A stretch of 64,000 bases of DNA, from positions 558,001-622,000 of the forward strand of contig CAVXNP010000001.1 in assembly GCA_963763305.1 (NCBI GenBank), given 5' to 3'. The notes beneath the pieces are model-generated. The model saw only the letters and a list, made by a program, of their open reading frames with translations, did no database searches and was not told the DNA's origin. Positions 8,905-17,018 of the stretch are shown here, one piece after another. The stretch's first letter is position 1; every line of letters starts with the position of its first letter. The translations under genes and the position numbers were made by a program. This stretch comes from CAVXNP01 sp963763305 (GTDB lineage Bacteria; Pseudomonadota; Gammaproteobacteria; Xanthomonadales; Rhodanobacteraceae).

Positions 8905-9488
8905 GGGTACAGCAGCCGGTGGGTCCAGGTCTGGCCATGCCGGCTCCAGCGCACGCGCTCGTGCCAGCGGAACTGTGCGCCGTACCAGAACTCGATCATG
9001 TCCGGCTCGACCACGAAGCCACCCCAGTGCGGCGGGCGCGGCACCTCGCGGCCCTCGTACTCGCGCTCGCAGCGCGCCAGCCGCTGCTCGAAGGTGTCGC
9101 GGTCCGGCAGCGTCTGTGACTGCAGCGAAGCCCAGGCACCGAGCTGGCTGCCGCGAGGCCGGCTGGCGAAGTAGGCGTCGGACTCCTCCGCCAGCAGCTT
9201 GCGCGCGGCGCCTTCGACCCGCACCTGCACCCCGTCGCGCAACTGCTTCCAGTGGAAGCACAAGGCCACCTGGGCGTGCGCGTCGAGCTGACTGCCCTTG
9301 TCGCTGTGGTAGTTGGTATGGAAGCGGAAACCACGTTCGTCCACGCCCTTCAGCAGCACTATGCGCGAGCTGACCCGACCGGCCGCATCGGCGGTGGCCA
9401 GGTTCATCGCGGTGGGCTCCCGATCGCCGCTCCTGGCGGCCTCATCCAGCAGATTTTTGAACGTTTCGAGGATCTCGGGTTTCAGCAT
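8901..9488 (-). CDS. pdxH: Pyridoxamine 5'-phosphate oxidase
   Basis: FMN enzyme that oxidises pyridoxine or pyridoxamine phosphate to pyridoxal phosphate. 195 residues, near the usual length. Visible family features are NLATAD..GRVSSRIVLLKG, the FMN-binding FHTNYHSDKG.QL, RVEG.A, SYFASRPR-type motif (DAYFASRPRGSQLGAWAS) and the C-terminal W.GF.V.P..IEFW.G...R.H.R with R and H ligands. I chose ATG at 9488 (MLKPEILETF); an ATG nine codons or more upstream is also possible. It overlaps the downstream yjbQ-type gene and diverges from the kinase gene with only 39 bases between. Confidence 0.94.
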   Translation of the reverse strand: MLKPEILETFKNLLDEAARSGDREPTAMNLATADAAGRVSSRIVLLKGVDERGFRFHTNYHSDKGSQLDAHAQVALCFHWKQLRDGVQVRVEGAARKLLAEESDAYFASRPRGSQLGAWASLQSQTLPDRDTFEQRLARCEREYEGREVPRPPHWGGFVVEPDMIEFWYGAQFRWHERVRWSRHGQTWTHRLLYP

Positions 9489-9527
9489 GGCTCTTGCATC
9501 GTGGCGGGAGCGCGCCATCATGGCGCG

Positions 9528-10358
9528 ATGAAAAACGATGCTAGCACGCAGAACCAGGCCCTCGCGGGGCACTTGCTCGACCATTACGCCGGCCGGATAG
9601 CGCGCGCGCGTCGTCCGTACATCCTGGGCCTGTCGGGGCTGCAGGGCAGCGGTAAAAGTACGCTGGCGCGCGTGATGAAGGCGCAGGCGGAAGCGCGCGG
9701 CTGGCCCACCGAAGTGCTGTCGCTGGACGACTTCTACTATCCGCGCAGCGGGCGCGAGACGCTGGCGCGCGAGGTGCACCCGCTGTTGCGCACGCGCGGC
9801 GTACCCGGCACCCACGAAATCGAATTGCTGCTGTCCGTGCTGACCGCGCTGCGGCACGCCTCGGACAAGCTGCCGGTGTTCTGGCCGCGTTTCGACAAGG
9901 GCCGCGATACCCGCATCCCGCCATCGCGCTGGCCCCGCGTGACCCGTCCGCCGCGCCTGATCATCCTGGAGGGCTGGGCGCTGGGGCTGCGCCCGCAGCT
10001 GCTTTCGACGCTGGAAACGCCGGTCAACGAACTCGAACGCACCGAGGATCCGGACGGCACCTGGCGCCGCTGGGTCAACAAGCAGCTGCGCGGTTACCAG
10101 CCGCTGTGGCGCAAGCTGGACGCACTTATCGTGTTGCAGGCCCCGAGCTGGAACGTGGTGCGCCGCTGGCGCAGCCAGCAGGAAGAAGCGTTACTGGCAC
10201 GGCACGCGCCGTTGGCCATGGACGCCGAGGCGATGGTGCGGTTCCTGGCGCACTTCGAGCGCCTGAGCCGGCACGCGCTCGCCACGCTGCCGGCCCAGGC
10301 CGACAGCATCGTCGAGTACGACGACGAGCGGCATGTGACCGGCCTGGGTCACGACTGA
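9528..10358 (+). CDS. P-loop kinase related to D-glycerate 3-kinase
   Basis: 276 residues. N-terminal Walker A GLSGLQGSGKSTLA near residue 37, then LSLDDFYY, the DDFY motif of the GLYK/YGR205w and phosphoribulokinase-uridine kinase group, and LIILEGWALG, the Walker B-like acidic strand. HPLLRTRGVPGTHEIELL matches this family's substrate region. The product probably phosphorylates a small sugar acid or related metabolite; glycerate is the known substrate of plant homologues but cannot be read from the sequence. It diverges from pdxH across a 39-base spacer, so the two promoters must overlap. Confidence 0.8.
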   Translation: MKNDASTQNQALAGHLLDHYAGRIARARRPYILGLSGLQGSGKSTLARVMKAQAEARGWPTEVLSLDDFYYPRSGRETLAREVHPLLRTRGVPGTHEIELLLSVLTALRHASDKLPVFWPRFDKGRDTRIPPSRWPRVTRPPRLIILEGWALGLRPQLLSTLETPVNELERTEDPDGTWRRWVNKQLRGYQPLWRKLDALIVLQAPSWNVVRRWRSQQEEALLARHAPLAMDAEAMVRFLAHFERLSRHALATLPAQADSIVEYDDERHVTGLGHD

Positions 10359-10368
10359 CTGCGTCAGG

Positions 10369-10713
10369 TCACACTGACGGTTCCACCTGGACCGCGGTGC
10401 CATAGGCCAGCACCTCGGTCACCCCCGCGGCCACCTCGTTGGCGTCGTAGCGCATGGCCACGATCGCATTGGCGCCGCGCATGGCCGCCTGCCGCAGCAT
10501 CAGCTCGAACGCCTCCTCGCGCGCGGTCTCGCACAGCTGGGTGTAGATCGTGATGTTGCCGCCGACCAGGGTCTGCAAGGCAGCGCCCAGATTGCCGACG
10601 ATGCTGCGCGAGCGCACGGTAATGCCACGCACGACGCCGATCGTGCGCACGACGCGTTGCCCGGGAAGGTCGTTGGCGGTGGTGACCAGGTGGCGCGGGA
10701 TACTCAGGGACAT
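10369..10713 (-). CDS. YbjQ family protein (UPF0145)
   Basis: 114 residues. The family hallmarks are visible: T.NDLPGQRVVRTIGVVRGITVRSRS near the N-terminus and the core EAFELMLRQAAMRGANAIVAMRYDAN, ending VLAYGTAVQVE. Members form pentameric beta-barrel-like assemblies of unknown function; they are often called heavy-metal-binding because of a distant fold similarity. ATG at 10713 (MSLSIPRHLVTT) is preferred over an upstream start that would add a Cys/Pro-rich stretch unlike the family. Confidence 0.88.
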   Translation of the reverse strand: MSLSIPRHLVTTANDLPGQRVVRTIGVVRGITVRSRSIVGNLGAALQTLVGGNITIYTQLCETAREEAFELMLRQAAMRGANAIVAMRYDANEVAAGVTEVLAYGTAVQVEPSV

Positions 10714-10812
10714 GGTTGGCGGCTCCAGGCAGGCCCGATGGCACGGGCCAGCCGGATCGTACGCCACCGTCGATGTGCCGGCGATACGCGCGCAAGCCGG
10801 GGACCGCGCCCC

Positions 10813-11661
10813 TCAGCCAGGCCCACCGGACGACCTCAGCAGCGCCGCGTAGCCGGCCCGTGCATCCGGCCATTGCGGGATGAACCCACTGTCGCGCAAC
10901 CGCGCATTGCTCAGGCGCTTGCTGCCGATGCCCCCGGGTGCCGGCCCCTCGACCGGTGGGGCCACGCCGATCAGGCCGGCCAGTGCGTCGTAGAGCACAT
11001 CCAGCGGCAGCGGCGTGTCGTCCACGCCCAGGTACAGCGGCGCCGGCCGTGGCAGGGTCAGCAGGTGTGTGACCGCGGCGGCCGCATCGTCGATGTGGAT
11101 CCTGTTGGCCCAATGGACACGCTGGCGTGGCACCTGCGCCGCCCCGGCACGCAACCGCTCGAGCAACTGCAGCCGCCCCGGACCGTACAGCCCCGCCAGT
11201 CGCAGGACCACGCCGCCGCAATCCTGCCCGGACAACCAGCGCTCGGCCTCCAGCAGCACCCTGCCGTTGAACCCGGGCGGATCGGCCGGGGTGTCCTCGT
11301 CCACCCAGTCGCCGCCATGGTCGCCATACACCGCACTGGAAGACACCAGCAACACACGGGCCAGCGCCGCCCGGTCCACGGCTCGCAGCAGATACTGCAG
11401 GCCGTGCAGGAACAGCGCCCGATACGCGGTCTCCTCGCGCGCGTCGGGCGTCGGCAGGTAGACCAGCCGATCGATACCCACCGGCAGGTCGCGCAGGGTC
11501 CCGGGCTCGGTCAGGTCGCCGACCAGCCAGTGAATGCCGACCGGCCCCGTCGTCGCCGGTCGCCGACGCAACCCAAACACGGTGTCGCCCCGCGCCAGCA
11601 GTCGCCGGGCCACACGCAGCCCCAGGTCGCCGCAACCGGCCAGCAGGATCCGTTCGGACAT
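10813..11661 (-). CDS. NAD-dependent epimerase/dehydratase (YeeZ-like)
   Basis: 282-residue extended short-chain dehydrogenase. The N-terminus carries a Rossmann motif LLAGCGDLGLRVARRL with the GxGxxG spacing; later come LVYLPTP, the SSSAVYGDHGG segment (Ser and Tyr of the catalytic region, though YxxxK is not canonical) and NRIHIDDAAAAVTHLL, typical of NAD-dependent sugar epimerases. Similar proteins are annotated as SDR family oxidoreductase YeeZ; the substrate is unknown. ATG at 11661 follows AAGGAAGG, a strong ribosome site. It diverges from aroK. Confidence 0.82.
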   Translation of the reverse strand: MSERILLAGCGDLGLRVARRLLARGDTVFGLRRRPATTGPVGIHWLVGDLTEPGTLRDLPVGIDRLVYLPTPDAREETAYRALFLHGLQYLLRAVDRAALARVLLVSSSAVYGDHGGDWVDEDTPADPPGFNGRVLLEAERWLSGQDCGGVVLRLAGLYGPGRLQLLERLRAGAAQVPRQRVHWANRIHIDDAAAAVTHLLTLPRPAPLYLGVDDTPLPLDVLYDALAGLIGVAPPVEGPAPGGIGSKRLSNARLRDSGFIPQWPDARAGYAALLRSSGGPG

Positions 11662-11807
11662 CCATCCTTCCTTCTTTCGGGACGGCCGATGCGGCCGGCC
11701 GGCAGAGCGGTCCGCCGGCAAGCGTCGATCGTAGCGCGCGGGCAGACAGCCGTGGCGATGGCTGCGTAGAATCGGCGCATGAATCCGCGCAATCGCCGAA
11801 GCCCTGC

Positions 11808-12347
11808 ATGAACCCGTCGTGCAACCTGTTCCTGATCGGCCCGACCGGAGCCGGCAAGACATCGATCGGCCGCCGGCTGGCGGCGCACTACGGCCTGCGC
11901 TTCGTGGATCTGGACCAGGAAATCGAGCGTCACTGTGGCGTGCCGGTGGCCACCATCTTCGAGATCGAGGGCGAGGCCGGCTTCCGCCAGCGCGAGAGTG
12001 CCCTGCTGGACAGCTGCAGCGGCCAGCGCGGGGTGCTCATGGCCACCGGCGCCGGCGCGGTGCTGTCGGCGCAGAACCGCCAGCGCCTGCTCGAGCGCGG
12101 CTTCGTACTGTGGCTGGACACCACCGTCGAGCAGCAGTTGGAGCGCCTGGCGCGCGACACCCGCCGCCCGCTGCTGAGCGGCGACGATCGCGCCGCCCGC
12201 CTCGATGCCATGGCCGCCATCCGCGGACCGCTGTACCGCGAGATCGCCGACCTGGCCGTCCCGGGCGAGCACGAGCAGGTGGCCGCGGCCAGCACGCGTT
12301 GCATCGAACTGATCGACCTCCATTGGCAGCGCCAGCAGGCGGCATGA
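11808..12347 (+). CDS. aroK: Shikimate kinase
   Basis: Phosphorylates shikimate at the 3-hydroxyl in chorismate synthesis. 179 residues. Walker A GPTGAGKTSIG, the substrate-binding FVDLDQEIE with its Asp, FR..E (GFRQRE), and the adenine-loop RDTRRPLL. The usual ATGGGAV shikimate loop reads ATGAGAV here. The stop overlaps the aroB start as ATGA, the standard aroK-aroB arrangement. A TAGAAT at 11767 could be a -10 element, but no good -35 is visible. Confidence 0.95.
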   Translation: MNPSCNLFLIGPTGAGKTSIGRRLAAHYGLRFVDLDQEIERHCGVPVATIFEIEGEAGFRQRESALLDSCSGQRGVLMATGAGAVLSAQNRQRLLERGFVLWLDTTVEQQLERLARDTRRPLLSGDDRAARLDAMAAIRGPLYREIADLAVPGEHEQVAAASTRCIELIDLHWQRQQAA

Positions 12348-13444
12348 ACACTCCTTCCCTGCAGACGCTGGATGTCGCACTCGGCGCACGCCGCTACCCG
12401 ATCTGGATCGGCCGCGGCCTGCTCGCCGACAACGCGCGATGGCGCGACATGCTGCGTGGGCGCCACGTACTGGTGGTCAGCAACGAGACGGTGGCACCGC
12501 TGTACCTGGAGCGGGTAACCGCCGGGCTACACGGCATCGAGCATGCCGTATTCCTGCTGCCCGACGGCGAACCGCACAAGACCTTCGCCAACGTCGGCCG
12601 CGCGCTCGAGGCGCTGGCCCGGCTGGGCGCCACCCGCGACGCCTGCGTGATCGCGCTCGGCGGCGGCGTGGTCGGCGACCTGGCCGGCTTCGCCGCCGCC
12701 TGCTGGATGCGTGGCATCGACTTTATCCAGATGCCGACCACGCTGCTGGCGATGGTCGACTCCTCGGTCGGCGGCAAGACCGGAGTCAACCTGCCGGCCG
12801 GCAAGAACCTGGCCGGCGCCTTTCACCAACCGCGTGCGGTAGTCGCCGACATCGATACCCTGCAGACGCTGCCCCAGCGCGAATACCGTGCCGGCCTGGC
12901 CGAGGTGATCAAGGGCGCGGCGATCGGCGACGAGCGGTTCTTCGGCTGGCTGGAGCAACATGCCGACGCACTGGTCGCCCGTGACGGTGCCACCGTGGTC
13001 GAGGCGATCGCGCGCAAGTTGCACTACAAGGCCAGCGTGGTCGCCCGCGACGAGACCGAGCAGGGCGAGCGTGCGCTGCTTAACCTGGGCCACACCTTCG
13101 GCCACGCGCTGGAGACCGCCGGTCACTACACCACGTTGCTGCACGGCGAAGGGGTGGCGATCGGCATGCGGCTGGCCGCGCAGTTGTCGGAAAGGCTGGG
13201 CATGAGCCAGCCAGTCGACAGCGCGCGCCTGCAGCGATTGCTGGAACGCGTCGGTCTGCCCACCGAAATACCGCCGGGCATGGATCCGCAACAGTTGCTG
13301 GCGTTGATGCGGCTGGACAAGAAGAACACCGCCGGGACGCTGCGGCTGATCCTGTGGCGTGGGGTCGGCCGCGCCGAGATCGTCAGCGGCGTGGCTGAAG
13401 CCGACATCCTGGCCGTTCTGCAAGATGCCACCGCCGCGTTGTAG
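12344..13444 (+). CDS. aroB: 3-Dehydroquinate synthase
   Basis: Second step of the shikimate pathway: NAD- and metal-dependent cyclisation of DAHP. 366 residues. It contains LLPDGEPHKT, the dinucleotide region ALGGGVVGDLAGFAAACWMRGI, QMPTTLLAMVDSSVGGKTGVNLP and the metal ligands in AEVIKGA, LGHTFGHALE and HGEGVAIGM. The start at 12344 is coupled to aroK by an ATGA overlap. The stop codon TAG (13442-13444) lies inside the first arm of a repeat element, so the last residues of the gene border an insertion. Confidence 0.97.
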   Translation: MNTPSLQTLDVALGARRYPIWIGRGLLADNARWRDMLRGRHVLVVSNETVAPLYLERVTAGLHGIEHAVFLLPDGEPHKTFANVGRALEALARLGATRDACVIALGGGVVGDLAGFAAACWMRGIDFIQMPTTLLAMVDSSVGGKTGVNLPAGKNLAGAFHQPRAVVADIDTLQTLPQREYRAGLAEVIKGAAIGDERFFGWLEQHADALVARDGATVVEAIARKLHYKASVVARDETEQGERALLNLGHTFGHALETAGHYTTLLHGEGVAIGMRLAAQLSERLGMSQPVDSARLQRLLERVGLPTEIPPGMDPQQLLALMRLDKKNTAGTLRLILWRGVGRAEIVSGVAEADILAVLQDATAAL

Positions 13445-13510
13445 GAGCGGCTTCCGCCGCGCTTTTGGTGGGATGCAGAGCAAGGGCTTCGCGACTGAAG
13501 TCGCTCCTAC
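13441..13510. repeat. Palindromic repeat with GTAGGAGCG arms
   Basis: GTAGGAGCG at 13441-13449 and its reverse complement CGCTCCTAC at 13502-13510 bound a 70-base element. A third partial copy (GGCGCTCCTAT) lies about 10 bases further on. This resembles the GTAGGAGCG-type interspersed palindromes of Pseudomonas and Xanthomonas. The element overlaps the aroB stop codon. Confidence 0.8.
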
Positions 13511-13541
13511 AATCCTCGGGGCGCTCCTATAAACTGTCAGG

Positions 13542-13802
13542 ATGCGCCTTTATCTACAAACCATGCCCGCCTCCACCGAGGCGCCGCGCTACGTCCAGAT
13601 CGTGCTCGAGCAGGACCTGCTCGGCGGCTGGACGCTGTACCGCGAGACCGGCACCCAGGGCGGTCGCGCCACGCTGCGCCGCGAGCAGTTCCTCGAGCGC
13701 GACGCCGCGTTCGCCGCCTTCGAGAAGACCCGCGACGCCCAGCTCAAGCGCGGCTATCGCGTGATGTTTGCCCAGGGGCTGGAAGGCCCGCACGGACGTT
13801 GA
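13542..13802 (+). CDS. Small WGR domain protein
   Basis: 86 residues almost entirely occupied by a WGR domain: RYVQIVLEQDLLGGWTLYRETGTQGGRATLRREQF followed by the Phe/Lys-rich helix and the closing KRGYRVM. The eponymous Trp-Gly-Arg is diverged to a Gly-Gly-Arg turn. WGR domains accompany nucleic-acid enzymes such as PARPs, but stand-alone forms in bacteria have no assigned function. ATG at 13542 is chosen because it opens the fold; an internal ATG exists eight codons on. hemE follows after four bases, so the two are very likely co-transcribed. Confidence 0.8.
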   Translation: MRLYLQTMPASTEAPRYVQIVLEQDLLGGWTLYRETGTQGGRATLRREQFLERDAAFAAFEKTRDAQLKRGYRVMFAQGLEGPHGR

Positions 13803-13806
13803 CCCT

Positions 13807-14877
13807 ATGCATGCTCCACTGAAGAACGATCGCTTCCTGCGCGCACTGCGCCGCGAGCCTACCGACACCACGCCGATCTGGGTGATGCGCCAGGCCGGCC
13901 GCTACCTGCCCGAATACCGCGCCACCCGCGCCCGCGCCGGCAGCTTCATGGCGCTGGCGCAGAGCCCGGAATTTGCCTGCGAGGTGACCCTTCAGCCACT
14001 GGAACGCTTCGAACTGGACGCAGCGATCCTCTTTTCCGACATCCTCACCATCCCCGACGCGATGGGCCTGGGCTTGAGCTTTGCCGCCGGCGAAGGTCCG
14101 CAATTTGCGCACCCGCTGCGCAGCCAGGCGCAGATCGAGCAGTTGGCCGTGCCCGACATGGACGGCGAGCTGCGCTACGTGATGGATGCAGTGCGACTGA
14201 TCCGCCAGGAACTGGACGGCCGCGTACCGCTGATCGGCTTCTCCGGCAGCCCCTGGACGCTGGCCTGCTACATGGTCGAAGGCCACGGCTCGAAGGATTT
14301 CGCCACGCTCAAGGCGATGTGCTGGAACGACCCGGCGCTGGCGCACCAACTGCTGGACACGCTGGCGCGCTCGGTGGCCGCCTACCTGATCGCCCAGGCC
14401 GCTGCCGGCGCCCAGGCGCTGATGGTGTTCGACACGTGGGGCGGCCTGCTCGGCCCCGCGCCGTTCCGCGAGTTCTCGCTGCGCTACATGGCGCAGATCG
14501 TGGATGCGCTCAAGGCCGATCCGCACAGCCGCGAGCTGCCGGTGGTGCTGTTCGCCAAGGGCGCCGCCGCCCATCTGGGCGAGATGGCCGACACCGGCTG
14601 CGCCGCGCTGGGCGTGGATTGGACCATCGACCTGGCCGATGCGCGACGCGCGGTGGCGGGCAAGGTGGCGCTGCAGGGCAACCTGGATCCGGCCATCCTG
14701 CGCGCCAGCCCGGAGGTGGTCCGTCGCGAGGCCCGCGCCGTGCTGGACAGCTACGGCAACCACCCCGGCCACGTGTTCAACCTCGGTCACGGCATCACGC
14801 CCGAGGTCGATCCGGACAACGTCCAGGTGCTGGTGGACGAGGTGCACACCTACGGCCGCGCGCTGCGCCAGCGCTAG
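13807..14877 (+). CDS. hemE: Uroporphyrinogen decarboxylase
   Basis: Cytoplasmic haem-pathway enzyme that removes four carboxyl groups from uroporphyrinogen III. 356 residues, the normal length. The N-terminal signature PIWVMRQAGRYLPEYR carries the catalytic Arg residues, FSDILTIPDAMG the catalytic Asp, and GFSGSPWTLACYMVEG the second family signature. FNLGHGITPEVDP with its conserved His is at the C-terminus. ATG at 13807 follows the WGR gene by four bases. Confidence 0.97.
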   Translation: MHAPLKNDRFLRALRREPTDTTPIWVMRQAGRYLPEYRATRARAGSFMALAQSPEFACEVTLQPLERFELDAAILFSDILTIPDAMGLGLSFAAGEGPQFAHPLRSQAQIEQLAVPDMDGELRYVMDAVRLIRQELDGRVPLIGFSGSPWTLACYMVEGHGSKDFATLKAMCWNDPALAHQLLDTLARSVAAYLIAQAAAGAQALMVFDTWGGLLGPAPFREFSLRYMAQIVDALKADPHSRELPVVLFAKGAAAHLGEMADTGCAALGVDWTIDLADARRAVAGKVALQGNLDPAILRASPEVVRREARAVLDSYGNHPGHVFNLGHGITPEVDPDNVQVLVDEVHTYGRALRQR

Positions 14878-15277
14878 GCGCGGGGCTTGCCCATCCGCTG
14901 CCGCGGATGCTGAAACGGGTACGACGGACGAACGCGGGAGCGCTCGCCAGTCATCGCTTGCATGCATCCCGAACCGGTTGGCCTGCGGCGGTGGGTTCGC
15001 CCGCGGCGGGCTTTCGAACTACTGTCGGAGCCCGAGTCACTTTCTCTTGCTTGCCCAAGAGAAAGTGACTCGCCCTCCGCGCGGGGGTGAAAACCCCTGG
15101 CGAATGGCCACCTGGATTCCGGGTGAGCTCGCCCACCCTGTCTGTCGAGTGTCCTCGAAGGCATCACCTGGCCTCGATCCGGCCACCGCAAGAGGGCAAG
15201 CCACGCGCAAGCGTCCCGACACCCCAGCCACGCCCCCATTGCTAAGCTCCCGAAAGCCCCCGCCAACGGACCCGCCC
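14878..15277. other. Intergenic region with a long inverted repeat
   Basis: 400 bases between hemE and the carboxylesterase gene. No ORF here looks coding. The region holds the 16-base inverted repeat described separately and its flanking GGGGTGAAAACCCC sequence. The rest is GC-rich with no recognisable promoter; the esterase promoter must lie in the last 150 bases. Confidence 0.5.
15033..15072. repeat. Perfect 16-base inverted repeat
   Basis: CGAGTCACTTTCTCTT (15033-15048) and its exact reverse complement (15057-15072) flank the eight-base loop gcttgccc. Nearly identical TCACTTTCTTTGCTTGCCC-type elements are scattered in Xanthomonadaceae genomes. The AT-rich arms stand out from the GC-rich surroundings. 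It may also act as a terminator for hemE, although no T-run follows. Confidence 0.85.
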
Positions 15278-16919
15278 ATGCCCCCGCCGCCCAGCGATCA
15301 CCCGCGCCCCGGCTCCAGTCGCACCACCAGGGCCCTGGCCGCATGGCTGGCTACCACCCTGGCCGTCGCGGCACCGGCATCAGCGACCGATGCGCCCCGC
15401 GTCAGCGTGCAACAGGGCATGCTCGAAGGGCAGCTGGCACAGGTCGAAGGGGTCAGCCTGCAGGAATTTCGTGGCATCCCCTATGCCGCCGCGCCGACTG
15501 GCCCGCTGCGCTGGAAGCCACCGCAGCCGGCTGCCGCTTGGCGCGGTGTGCGCCGGGCCACGCAGTTCGGGCCGCGCTGCATGCAGCTGCCACTGTTCGG
15601 CGACATGGTGTTCCGCTCCGACGGCATGAGCGAGGACTGCCTGCACCTCAACGTATGGGCCCCGGCGCAACCGCCGCAGACCAGGCTGCCGGTACTGGTG
15701 TACTTCTACGGCGGCGGCTTCGTTGCCGGCGACGGCTCGGAGAACCGCTACGACGGCGCCAGCCTGGCCGCGCGCGGCATCGTCATGGTGACAGTCAATT
15801 ACCGGCTCGGTGCCTTCGGCTTCCTCGCCCTGCCCGCGCTGGCGGCCGAGTCGCCGCACCGGGCCGCCGGCAATTACGGCCTGCTGGACCAGAACGCGGC
15901 GTTGCGCTGGGTACGGGCCAACATCGCCGCGTTTGGCGGCGACCCGTCGCGAATCACGATAGGCGGCGAGTCGGCCGGATCGATTTCGGTCAGTGCGCAC
16001 ATGGCCTCGCCGCTGTCGCGCCAGCTGATCGCCAGGGCGATCGGTGAGAGCGGCGCCCTGATTGCGCCGATCGCGCCGGTGCCGCTGAGGCAGGCCCAGG
16101 CGCAGGGCGCGGCGTTCATGAAGGCGGCCGGGGCGACTTCGCTCGCGGCCTTGCGCGCCGCGCCCGCGCAGGACCTGCTGCAGGCCAGCGGCGCCCCGGG
16201 CATGTCGTGGATGCCGGACGTCGACGGCCTATTTCCTCACCGAGCCACCGGCGGCGACCTTCCGCCGCGGCGCCCAGGCGCAGGTGCCGCTGCTGGTGGG
16301 CAGCAACTCGCAGGAGGGCTTCTATCCGGCAATCCTGCTCCAGCAGCCGGCCACCCCGGCAAACTACCGGGCAGCCCTGCAAAGGCTGTTCGGTGACCAG
16401 GCAGACCAGGCATTGCGGCTGTATCCGGGCCACAGCGCCGAACAGGTGCGCCGTTCGGCTACCGCCCTGGCCGGCGACCTGTTCATCGCCCACAGCACCT
16501 GGCGCTGGATGGATCTGCACCGCCGCACCGGCCACGCGCCGGTGTTCTACTACCTGTACGCCCACCCGCGACCGGCCAGGCGCCAACCCTCCAAGGGCGA
16601 CACGCCCGACCCAGGCGCCGTGCACAGCGGCGAGATCGAATACGCGCTGGGCAACCTGGACAGCAACCGGGTGTATGCCTGGACTCCGGCCGACCACCAG
16701 GTGTCGCGCACGATGCAGGGCTACTTCGTCCACTTCATCCAGCGCGGCGACCCCAACAGCGACGGTCTGCCGCCCTGGCCTGCGGCCGGCGTAGATGCGA
16801 CCACCCCGGCGCGTCAGACCATCGACGTGCACACCCGGTCGGAGCCGGACCGCCAGGGCGAGCGCCAGCAGTTCCTGCAGCACTACCTGCGCGACCACGC
16901 CAACCCGCTGGGCGATTGA
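15278..16919 (+). CDS. Secreted type B carboxylesterase, frameshifted
   Basis: Alpha/beta hydrolase of the carboxylesterase/para-nitrobenzyl esterase group. A signal peptide (LAAWLATTLAVAAPASA) is followed by EFRGIPYAAAPTGPLRW, SEDCLHLNVWAP, the oxyanion-hole VYFYGGGFVAGDG, and the nucleophile elbow ITIGGESAGS with the catalytic Ser. Near base 16229 an extra C shifts the frame; the remainder (PLLVGSNSQEGFYP, the catalytic-His region GAVHSGEIEYALGN, and the C-terminal FVHFIQRGDPN) continues in the third frame to 16919. Without repair the protein would lose its His. Full length would be about 546 residues. The extra base may be an assembly error. ATG 15278 is the only start before the signal peptide. 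Confidence 0.83.
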
Positions 16920-16932
16920 GGCGGCAGCGGCT

Positions 16933-16961
16933 TTGGCAGCCTCGCCCCCGCCCCGTACAAT
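16933..16961 (+). promoter_or_regulatory. Likely sigma-70 promoter of valS
   Basis: TTGGCA (16933-16938), a 17-base spacer and TACAAT (16956-16961) lie 57 bases before the valS start. Confidence 0.6.
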
Positions 16962-17018
16962 GCCCGGCTAGCCCCTTGCCTACTCCGCGCGCCGGCGCGC
17001 GACACCCGAGCCTATCCG

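Noticed and set aside
16200..16260. Programmed frameshift in the carboxylesterase
   Set aside because: No slippery heptamer or stimulatory structure is evident; a simple one-base insertion explains the break.
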